This document shows positions 15,976 to 20,772 of a stretch of DNA of 29,456 bases, in pieces. The translations under genes and the position numbers were made by a program. The stretch comes from JAGLHV01 sp023132075 [NCBI: bacterium] (GTDB lineage Bacteria; CBDUZB01; JAGLHV01). The notes under the pieces were generated by a model. It worked only from the letters and a program-made list of their open reading frames with translations, searched no databases and was not told the DNA's origin. The first letter of the stretch is position 1; the number at the start of each line of letters is the position of its first letter. The stretch lies in NCBI GenBank assembly GCA_023132075.1, contig JAGLYT010000002.1, forward strand, positions 1 to 29,456, read 5' to 3'.

Positions 15976-16003
15976 GTTTTGTCAAGATTGAGGGTGGGAA
16001 TGA

Positions 16004-16321
16004 GATACCCCCTGGTAAATAAACAACATATTATGTATAAGAAAAAGAATGGTGTGAGATAGAAAAGATTTTATGGCAAAGCAATTGTATTTTAACTTAG
16101 GACGCATAAACATAAGCACTTATAAGTATAAAGAAAATAAAACACCCTGGCAATTGGCCTGTGAAAAGGTAAAAAACATTGATATCAGTGACTTTCCTCT
16201 GCTTCCAGTGGCTTTGCCACCAGGCGAGCGTGCCCAGGCGGGTAAGGGTTGCTATGATTTCACCAGTTGCCTTAAATGCTTTGCTTAAAGAAAGAACTAA
16301 ACAAATTTATTAGGGGGTGTC
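16004..16321. mobile_element. Decayed insertion element with imperfect terminal inverted repeats
   Basis: GATACCCCCTGGTAAATAAA at 16004-16023 is matched in inverted orientation by 16302-16321, whose complement reads GACACCCCCTAATAAATTTG (about 14 of 20 positions, including the CCCCCT core). Between them is a short frame resembling the end of a transposase. At ~320 bp this is an internally deleted copy. Confidence 0.5.
16073..16288 (+). pseudogene. Probable transposase/integrase C-terminal remnant
   Basis: A 71-codon frame starting MAKQLYFNLGRINIS. Its middle, NKTPWQLACEKV, is the pattern seen near the end of integrase-core transposases (K-T-P-W-x-L), followed by DISDFPLLPV. The rest of the protein is unrelated-looking. 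It lies wholly within the inverted-repeat pair, has no good ribosome-binding site and lacks the catalytic core, so it is treated as a remnant. A GTGGC/GCCAC hairpin lies inside it. Confidence 0.4.
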
Positions 16322-16360
16322 ACATGTCTTGACTAATCCCTTTATTCACAACTTTTATTC

Positions 16361-16388
16361 TTGACAAATGGAAATCTTGTGTTATACT
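16361..16388 (+). promoter_or_regulatory. Sigma-70-type promoter for the plus-strand riboswitch
   Basis: TTGACA (16361-16366), 16-base spacer, TATACT (16383-16388). The predicted start near 16395 precedes the aptamer by about 35 bases. Confidence 0.75.
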
Positions 16389-16430
16389 TATAGTGTTGGA
16401 TGATGGGTGTTGCAGGGGGCTTAGAATAGT

Positions 16431-16524
16431 CTTCGAAAAAGGCAAATCTATCTTAGAGATAGAGACGCAAAGCCACGAGGTCCATTACGTTATTATGCGG
16501 TATTGGATAGCCGGGCTACCGAAG
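16431..16524 (+). promoter_or_regulatory. c-di-GMP-I (GEMM-I) riboswitch aptamer upstream of the Tad pilin array
   Basis: Landmarks in order: P1 arm CTTCG, AAAAAGGCAAA, a 6-bp stem TCTATC/GATAGA with loop TTAGA, GACGCAAAGCC (exact consensus), a second arm (16471-16510), GGGCTACC and the P1 partner CGAAG. G20, C22-G45 and A47 equivalents of the known c-di-GMP-I fold are all present; G20 argues for c-di-GMP rather than cGAMP. The first hairpin loop is not the usual GNRA tetraloop. A promoter lies upstream and a terminator overlaps the 3' edge. Confidence 0.92.
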
Positions 16525-16551
16525 GGATGTCACGATTGTTCGGGTTTTTTT
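16519..16551 (+). terminator. Riboswitch terminator sharing bases with aptamer helix P1
   Basis: CCGAA (16519-16523) pairs with TTCGG (16539-16543), followed by G and seven T. The left arm is the same sequence that closes the aptamer (CGAAG, 16520-16524), so ligand-stabilised P1 and terminator are mutually exclusive. This predicts transcription on when c-di-GMP is bound. Confidence 0.7.
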
Positions 16552-16571
16552 GAGCAGAGGGGCGGGGATGG

Positions 16572-16618
16572 AAAACCGGTTCCTAAGTGATTACTCAAAA
16601 GGTGGTGCCGGTTTTTTT
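16572..16618 (+). terminator. Second intrinsic terminator after the riboswitch
   Basis: AAAACCGG (16572-16579) pairs with CCGG and the following T-run (16608-16615), with an inner CCT/AGG helix; seven T in all (16612-16618). It follows the first terminator by 20 bases. The ACCGG/CCGGT core matches the terminator-like hairpin of the minus-strand riboswitch. Confidence 0.7.
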
Positions 16619-16623
16619 ATGAC

Positions 16624-16652
16624 TTGACAGAAAGGGAAAAGAAGAGTATAAT
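16624..16652 (+). promoter_or_regulatory. Perfect-consensus promoter of the pilin array
   Basis: TTGACA (16624-16629), 17-base spacer, TATAAT (16647-16652): an exact sigma-70 consensus, starting five bases after the second terminator. It gives the Tad genes a strong start independent of the riboswitch. Confidence 0.8.
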
Positions 16653-16717
16653 CAATAGAAGTATATAAATTAGGTTAGGGGAAAAAGGTTGATTGTAAAA
16701 AATTCAGGAGAATAAAG

Positions 16718-16897
16718 ATGAAAAGGCGAGGAAGCAGGAAAAATAAAAAAGGGCAGGCGTAGTTGGAATATCTGGTGATTGTTGGTGTGGTATCTTTAGG
16801 GATGCTGTCTGTAGGTGTTAAGGTGAAAAGTTCTTTGGATGATTATTTTGACAAAATTTCTCAAAAGATGATAGATTGTGGTTGTGAGACAGATTAA
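16718..16897 (+). pseudogene. Flp-type pilin gene interrupted by an amber codon in the processing motif
   Basis: ATG 16718 behind AGGAG. The frame reads MKRRGSRKNKKGQA, then TAG (16760-16762), then LEYLVIVGVVSLGMLSV and continues to TAA at 16895. Without the TAG this is a normal 59-residue Flp prepilin: basic leader, G|Q cleavage site, glutamate at +5, EYL, hydrophobic helix, then a short polar tail ending CGCETD. The stop replaces the residue that is Leu in two sister pilins (GQSLVEY), so one T-to-A change (TTG to TAG) explains it. TAG ends several other genes here (pilin 4, the TPR protein, the phosphatase), so it is a real stop in this genome. Confidence 0.8.
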
Positions 16898-16915
16898 AGA
16901 GAAAGAAGATGCTAA

Positions 16916-17068
16916 ATGAAAAAAGCAAAAATGAAAGGACAGAGTTTGGTAGAGTACTTAGTTCTAATAGGAGTAGTGGTATTGGGTTCCATAGCGGGGC
17001 TAAGTTATTTTAAAAATCAGATAACAGATAGTTTTAATGCTATAATAAATGGGATGACCGAGAAATAA
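16916..17068 (+). CDS. Flp-type pilin (copy 2)
   Basis: 50 residues. Leader MKKAKMKG, predicted cleavage G|Q, then QSLVEYLVLIGVVVLG with Glu at +5 followed by Tyr, the Flp-family hallmark, a hydrophobic helix to ~residue 30 and a short tail SYFKNQITDSFNAI. It starts 18 bases after the amber-interrupted copy. It is a close paralogue of copy 6: 84 bases (16937-17020 versus 17867-17950) are highly similar and both encode GLSYFKNQ. Would be cut by a TadV/CpaA-type peptidase (not in window) and assembled into the Tad pilus. Too short for most gene finders. Confidence 0.85.
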   Translation: MKKAKMKGQSLVEYLVLIGVVVLGSIAGLSYFKNQITDSFNAIINGMTEK

Positions 17069-17117
17069 AAAAATAAGGAAGAAATAGTTTAAAATGAAAA
17101 AAGGGGGTGATCTTATA

Positions 17118-17270
17118 ATGAAGTTAAACAAAAAGGGACAGAATGTAATAGAGTATATCCTGATCATTGCAGTATTAGCCGCAGGAATAATAATTGCGGG
17201 AGGTGCATTAAAAAGTTATCTAACAAGTAAAGGGAGTCCGGCGCAATATGAAGGATCGACAGGAGAGTAA
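17118..17270 (+). CDS. Flp-type pilin (copy 3)
   Basis: 50 residues from ATG 17118, preferred over an in-frame ATG at 17094 because AAGGGGG lies directly upstream. Leader MKLNKKG, cleavage G|Q, QNVIEYILIIAVLAAG with Glu at +5 and Tyr next, a hydrophobic helix, and a distinct polar tail (SKGSPAQYEGSTGE). Together with copy 4 it forms a second subgroup (GQN-x-IEYILII). Confidence 0.83.
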   Translation: MKLNKKGQNVIEYILIIAVLAAGIIIAGGALKSYLTSKGSPAQYEGSTGE

Positions 17271-17310
17271 GGCAGGTATCCATAAAAATAAAAGGAAGGT
17301 GTTTTAAAAC

Positions 17311-17478
17311 TTGAATAAAAAAGGGCAAAATATGATAGAATATATATTGATCATTTCAGTAATTGCCGGTGCGGTGGTTGTTGCCGTAGGGAAGATAAAG
17401 GACTATATGAAAGAAAGGGCATCGGTTACTATACATGCTAATGAAGAAGGTTACTGGGGTAGCTGGAAAAAAAGGTAG
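17311..17478 (+). CDS. Flp-type pilin (copy 4), TTG start
   Basis: 55 residues. TTG at 17311 follows AAGGAAGGTG by about ten bases and gives the very short leader (M)NKKG, cleavage G|Q, then QNMIEYILIISVIAGAVVVAVG with the Glu+5/Tyr pair. The tail is longer and unusual (ASVTIHANEEGYWGSWKKR), aromatic and basic at the end. Stop is TAG. It may be a minor or tip subunit; that is inference from the divergent tail. Confidence 0.78.
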   Translation: MNKKGQNMIEYILIISVIAGAVVVAVGKIKDYMKERASVTIHANEEGYWGSWKKR

Positions 17479-17588
17479 GTTAGTTGGATTAAGTATATAA
17501 AGGGATGGAATATAATGTTTTGTTTGGGTGTTTTCGGCAGGGTTGGTTTGTAAAGAGCAAAAAATAAAAGATGAAGGGGGGGGTAGAA

Positions 17589-17768
17589 ATGTTTAAGATG
17601 TTAAGAAAGAGTAAAAAAGGGCAGTCAGCAATAGAATATGCGGTTATTTTAGGGGTAATGGCTGCTGCCGCTATTGTCATTATCAATATTATGAGAGCTG
17701 GTATAGAGAAAGGGTATACCGGTATTGCTAATAGTATTGGCAGTTTTGCAGGAGAAGAGGAGGAGTGA
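17589..17768 (+). CDS. Flp-type pilin (copy 5)
   Basis: 59 residues from ATG 17589, directly after a run of eight G that serves as ribosome-binding site. An in-frame ATG six codons earlier lacks one. Leader MFKMLRKSKKG, cleavage G|Q, then QSAIEYAVILGVMAAAAIVIINIM with Glu+5/Tyr, a longer helix and an acidic end (FAGEEEE). The alanine-rich helix sets it apart from the other copies. The 110 bases before it contain no clear gene. Confidence 0.85.
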   Translation: MFKMLRKSKKGQSAIEYAVILGVMAAAAIVIINIMRAGIEKGYTGIANSIGSFAGEEEE

Positions 17769-17842
17769 GAAGAGAAGATCGTTTGCTTACTATTATTAGA
17801 CAAATATTAAATAAATATTAAACAAAAGGGAAGGTGATCGAT

Positions 17843-18019
17843 ATGTGTAAACGCAGAAAAAACAGAGGACAGAGTTTGGTAGAGTACTTGGTTTTAATAG
17901 CAGTAGTGGTCTTGGGTGCTATTGCCGGACTGAGTTATTTTAAAAATCAGGTTTCTGATGGGTATAATAGTGCAGGAGATTCAATAAAAACTGAGATAAC
18001 AGGCACGATATTTAATTAA
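17843..18019 (+). CDS. Flp-type pilin (copy 6)
   Basis: 58 residues from ATG 17843 (AAGGTG upstream; a GTG three codons earlier overlaps that site). Leader MCKRRKNRG, cleavage G|Q, then QSLVEYLVLIAVVVLGAIAGLSYFKNQVSD (shown here as two adjoining parts of the helix and tail), ending ITGTIFN. Nearly identical in its first half to copy 2, so one is a recent duplicate of the other. The next 137 bases hold only a small hairpin (AGTTGT/ACAACT, 18111-18129). Confidence 0.85.
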   Translation: MCKRRKNRGQSLVEYLVLIAVVVLGAIAGLSYFKNQVSDGYNSAGDSIKTEITGTIFN

Positions 18020-18156
18020 TAACAACAATCAGAGCGGTGGGAATAGTGAAAAAAAATAGAATTGCGGTAGTGAAGAAGTAAACAGGGGGATTGAAAAATA
18101 TCTGATGATCAGTTGTGGAGCAGACAACTTAAAGAGCAATGGACTGGTGGTCGTGA

Positions 18157-18561
18157 TTGAGTAAAAAAGGGATGTCTGATTTTAAAAAAGTTTTGTTGTG
18201 GATATGTGTAATTGTTTTAATCAGGGAGGTGTTTATTTACACGGGTGTAGGGCAAATACTGGATGGGGAAGGGAAAGAATTTGTAAATTTTGCTACAGAG
18301 AAATTGAAAGGGATATTTAATTTTTCTACCCATGTTTCTAAGATAGATGTTCCCAGGATAGAAAAACCGGAAGTACCCCCGATAGATATTGTTCCCGTAG
18401 AGAGAGTGGATGTTTCTCAAATAGATATTTCTCATGACCAAAATCCGCAAATTCCAAGAGTAGATATTCCTAAGATAGAAAAGACTCGGGTTCCCAAAGT
18501 GAATATTCCTAAGCAGGAAAGGATCCGGGTTCCTAAAGTGAATATCCCCAAAATAAGGTAA
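18157..18561 (+). CDS. Membrane-anchored protein with 13-residue proline-rich repeats, in the Tad locus
   Basis: 134 residues from TTG 18157 (ATG 18172 is the alternative). The start SKKGMSDFKK followed by a single hydrophobic helix (~11-32) imitates a prepilin but lacks Gln and Glu+5. Residues 33-60 are amphipathic. Residues 61-134 consist of five full and one partial 13-residue repeat, consensus P-x-(I/V)-(D/N)-(I/V)-P-x-x-E-(K/R)-x-x-(V/I), with proline and alternating hydrophobic residues and no glycine. I do not recognise a family. The position between pilins and TadE suggests a pilus-associated or envelope-spanning part, the repeat perhaps forming an extended rod. Codon use is like its neighbours. 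Confidence 0.75.
   Translation: MSKKGMSDFKKVLLWICVIVLIREVFIYTGVGQILDGEGKEFVNFATEKLKGIFNFSTHVSKIDVPRIEKPEVPPIDIVPVERVDVSQIDISHDQNPQIPRVDIPKIEKTRVPKVNIPKQERIRVPKVNIPKIR
18337..18558 (+). repeat. 39-bp (13-codon) degenerate coding tandem repeat
   Basis: Units encode SKIDVPRIEKPEV, PPIDIVPVERVDV, SQIDISHDQNPQI, PRVDIPKIEKTRV, PKVNIPKQERIRV and PKVNIPKIR. The register is constant with no insertions. The last three units are the most alike, indicating growth at the 3' end. Confidence 0.8.
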
Positions 18562-18615
18562 AGTAATCATTTATTAGTGAAAAAATGAGAGTAAAATGGA
18601 AAAGAGGTGGATAGT

Positions 18616-19005
18616 ATGTGGAGAAAAATGAAAGAAAAAAAAGGCCAAAGTGTGATTGAATTTTTATTGGTTTCTCCTTTACTAATTTATTCTCTGTTTT
18701 TACTGTTAGTTGTTTGGGATGTCTGTAATTGTATTATTATTGCCAATCATGCTGCTTATTATTTTTGTCGGACTTTTGTAGTAGAAGAAAGTAAGGACAC
18801 AGTAGCTGCGGTAGCGATAGCAACAAATGCAGCAGCAGCGGTAATGCCTTCAGACTGGGATAGAAAGTTTACTTATCATGAAGGACAAGAGGACATAAGC
18901 GTAAGGATTGGGTATAAGTATGATTTTCCCGCTATATTAGATTTTTTTAGCGCCGATGGGAGTTCCTGGCAAGTTCGTGGGTATTGTTTGATGAGGAAGA
19001 TATAG
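18616..19005 (+). CDS. TadE-like pseudopilin
   Basis: 129 residues from ATG 18616 behind AGAGGTGG (a GTG three codons upstream lies in that site). Leader MWRKMKEKKG, cleavage G|Q, QSVIEFLLVSPLLIYSLFLLLVVWDV with Glu+5 and Phe instead of Tyr, as in TadE/TadF pseudopilins, which are longer than Flp. The mature part has a hydrophobic N-terminal helix, an Ala-rich middle and a C-terminal beta-like region with two cysteines. TadE proteins are processed by the same peptidase and are needed for Flp pilus assembly. Only one TadE-like gene is present; TadF and TadG are not seen. Confidence 0.85.
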   Translation: MWRKMKEKKGQSVIEFLLVSPLLIYSLFLLLVVWDVCNCIIIANHAAYYFCRTFVVEESKDTVAAVAIATNAAAAVMPSDWDRKFTYHEGQEDISVRIGYKYDFPAILDFFSADGSSWQVRGYCLMRKI

Positions 19006-19085
19006 AATAGTAATTATTTTTTACGGATAGATGTTTGTTGTTGGTTTTTTTTAAATTTAGACTTAAAAATTGGGTTGATATTTTT

Positions 19086-19111
19086 ACTCACCTTATTTAA
19101 GTAAGGTGAGT
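19086..19111 (+). promoter_or_regulatory. Perfect 10-bp hairpin between pilin genes and the assembly genes
   Basis: ACTCACCTTA, loop TTTAAG, TAAGGTGAGT. No T-run follows on the plus strand, so it is not a standard terminator. It stands in the 154-base gap between TadE and CpaB. It may be a processing or stabilising element that sets the ratio of pilin to assembly-machine mRNA. Confidence 0.55.
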
Positions 19112-19159
19112 ATTGCAATTATAATAAAAAACTAAGGTAATAGTTAAGGAGGAAAGTCA

Positions 19160-19939
19160 ATGGGTGGAAAAGCAGGGTTGATAATTGCTGCAATTGCAGG
19201 GATGTTGGCGGTAATGTTTAATGGGTTGTATTTGGCTAAGAAAGAAAAAGAATTGGAGCGAGGGTTAATTAAAAGCCGGGTGGTAGTTGCGGTGCGAGAC
19301 ATTCCTAAAAGAAGTGTAATTAAAACTAATGTATTAGGTTTTATGGAAATACCACAAAAGTATATTCAACCCAAGGCAATTCGTGATCCGAAAGCAGCGG
19401 AAGGGTTGGTTAATTTAGTTCCTATTTCCCGGGGGATGCAAGTATTACAATCCAGTTTGGTTCCATTAAGTAAAGGAACAGGTATATCGGTTAAAGTCCC
19501 AGCGGAAATGCGTGGAATTGTAACAAAAGCAGATACTAATCTGCTATCTTTAATTAATCCGGGAGATCACTTAGATATTTTGCTTACTTTGCCTGACCTT
19601 AATTATCCGGGGGATTGTGTTATTACCCGATTGCAAAATGTTATTGTTTTAAGTATAGGAGAAGATTTTGGTTCTGGAGGGGAAAAGGGAAATTTCTTAA
19701 CGTTTGCTTTAACCCCGAAACAATGTCAGCTGTTTACTCTGGCTAGGGGGCAAGGAAAAATCACTTACATTGTGCGTTCTTATAATGATGGTAAAATAAA
19801 TAATTTAACAAAGACTTCACAACCTGCTCTTTATGAAAGACAGAAAGCACCTATAACACCTAAAGTTGTAAGTGATGAGAAACATATTGGACAGGAGGAA
19901 AAGAAAGAGGCTGTAAGTGCAGGAAAGGAGGGAAAGTGA
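19160..19939 (+). CDS. cpaB: Tad pilus assembly protein CpaB/RcpC
   Basis: 259 residues, ATG preceded by AAGGAGG. N-terminal membrane anchor (~6-25), then a SAF domain (VVVAVRDIPKRSVIKTNVL, MEIPQKYIQPKAI) and the RcpC/CpaB region (ISVKVPAEMRGIV, INPGDHLDILLTL, VIVLSIGED, LTFALTPKQCQLFTLARGQGKI, here quoted as fragments). The charged, Lys/Glu-rich tail (~225-259) is probably disordered. CpaB sits in the periplasm, contacts the secretin and is thought to bind peptidoglycan or glycans through the SAF fold. It overlaps the secretin gene by 3-4 bases and provides its ribosome-binding site. Confidence 0.9.
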   Translation: MGGKAGLIIAAIAGMLAVMFNGLYLAKKEKELERGLIKSRVVVAVRDIPKRSVIKTNVLGFMEIPQKYIQPKAIRDPKAAEGLVNLVPISRGMQVLQSSLVPLSKGTGISVKVPAEMRGIVTKADTNLLSLINPGDHLDILLTLPDLNYPGDCVITRLQNVIVLSIGEDFGSGGEKGNFLTFALTPKQCQLFTLARGQGKITYIVRSYNDGKINNLTKTSQPALYERQKAPITPKVVSDEKHIGQEEKKEAVSAGKEGK

Positions 19940-20751
19940 AAAAGAGAATAATTGTAGTAGCTGGGAAATTTTTTTTAGGGGTTGTTCTCCTGCAGGGATA
20001 TGGGTTATTTGGAAAAGCAACTTTTGTTTATGGTCAGAGAAAAATGGTAGAAATAAGTGTTGATGCAATAGAAATAACGGAAACAAATCTTAAGAAATTA
20101 GGAATAGAATGGGTGGATGCTTTTAGTTTTGAAGAAGGGAGTATCCCTTCGATTTTAGGAGACAACACTCTTTCGGCAATAGGAGAGAGCGGTCTTCCAA
20201 TAATGCCTTATGATCTTTATAAAGTAGGGACGGTTTTTAGAACGACTCCTTTTACGAGTTCCCTCCATGCTTTAATTAATAATAACGAAGCCCGACTTTT
20301 AGCTAATCCTAAATTGGTTACTGAAAGTGGTTCAAAAGCTCATTTTTTAGTCGGAGGGGAGATCCCTTATGTCTATTATACGCAAGATGAGGTTATTATT
20401 GAATGGAAAGAGTACGGAGTATCTTTAAATGTTGAACCTGTTGTGGTTGATAATAGGAATATTTCAGCTAAGTTGAATCTGGGAGTTGTGGAATTGGGAG
20501 ATTGGTATTACTATGGAGCGTATCGCCTTCCTTCTTTTACCAAACGGGAAATGACTAATAAGGTAATGGTAAAAGACAAACAGACATTGGTTATTGCCGG
20601 GTTAAAAAAAGATTCAAAGGTAAGCAACAAAAGGAGAGTTCCTTTATTAGGATATATCCCCCTCATTGGGGATGCTTTTTTTACGTATGAAGATTCTATA
20701 AATATGAAAACATCGTTAGTTATGTTTGTAACTTTTAAGATAGTGAAATAA
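19936..20751 (+). CDS. cpaC: Short secretin of the Tad pilus (CpaC/RcpA-like)
   Basis: 271 residues starting at GTG 19936, which overlaps the CpaB stop (GTGA). Signal peptide ~1-33. Only the secretin core is present: an early strand (MVEISVDAIEITETNLKKLGI), LLANPKLVTESGSKAHFLVGGEIPY (quoted in part), and the end motif VPLLGYIPLIGDAFF that marks the family. CpaC/RcpA homologues are normally 450-600 residues with an N-terminal BON/N0-N1 region, which is missing here. The protein is intact and in its usual place between CpaB and the ATPases, so it is likely functional as a minimal outer-membrane channel; another protein may supply the periplasmic ring. Confidence 0.88.
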   Translation: MKKRIIVVAGKFFLGVVLLQGYGLFGKATFVYGQRKMVEISVDAIEITETNLKKLGIEWVDAFSFEEGSIPSILGDNTLSAIGESGLPIMPYDLYKVGTVFRTTPFTSSLHALINNNEARLLANPKLVTESGSKAHFLVGGEIPYVYYTQDEVIIEWKEYGVSLNVEPVVVDNRNISAKLNLGVVELGDWYYYGAYRLPSFTKREMTNKVMVKDKQTLVIAGLKKDSKVSNKRRVPLLGYIPLIGDAFFTYEDSINMKTSLVMFVTFKIVK

Positions 20752-20772
20752 TTAAAGGAAATAAATAAAAAA

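Noticed and set aside
15811-16062. 83-codon plus-strand frame overlapping the MerR gene
   Set aside because: Antisense to a good winged-helix domain and running through the operator and IS end; no family resemblance.
16201-16260. GTGGC/GCCAC hairpin and GC-rich patch considered as an integron attC-like site
   Set aside because: No R-box/L-box pattern and no integron cassettes nearby; better explained as part of the decayed insertion element.
16393-16590. 65-codon plus-strand frame as a gene
   Set aside because: Fully inside the second riboswitch and its terminators.
16718-16897. Amber suppression or recoded genetic code
   Set aside because: TAG ends at least four other genes in the window at sensible positions, so TAG is a normal stop.
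17479-17588. TATAAT near 17513 as an internal promoter, and a 12-codon frame behind it
   Set aside because: No -35 at proper spacing and the frame is too short and featureless.
18020-18156. Search for a seventh pilin between copy 6 and the repeat protein
   Set aside because: Only a short frame starting with GTG near 18046 without the G-Q...E-Y motif; no hydrophobic helix.
18217-18570. 117-codon minus-strand frame with apparent repeats
   Set aside because: Its repeats simply mirror the 13-codon repeat of the plus-strand gene.
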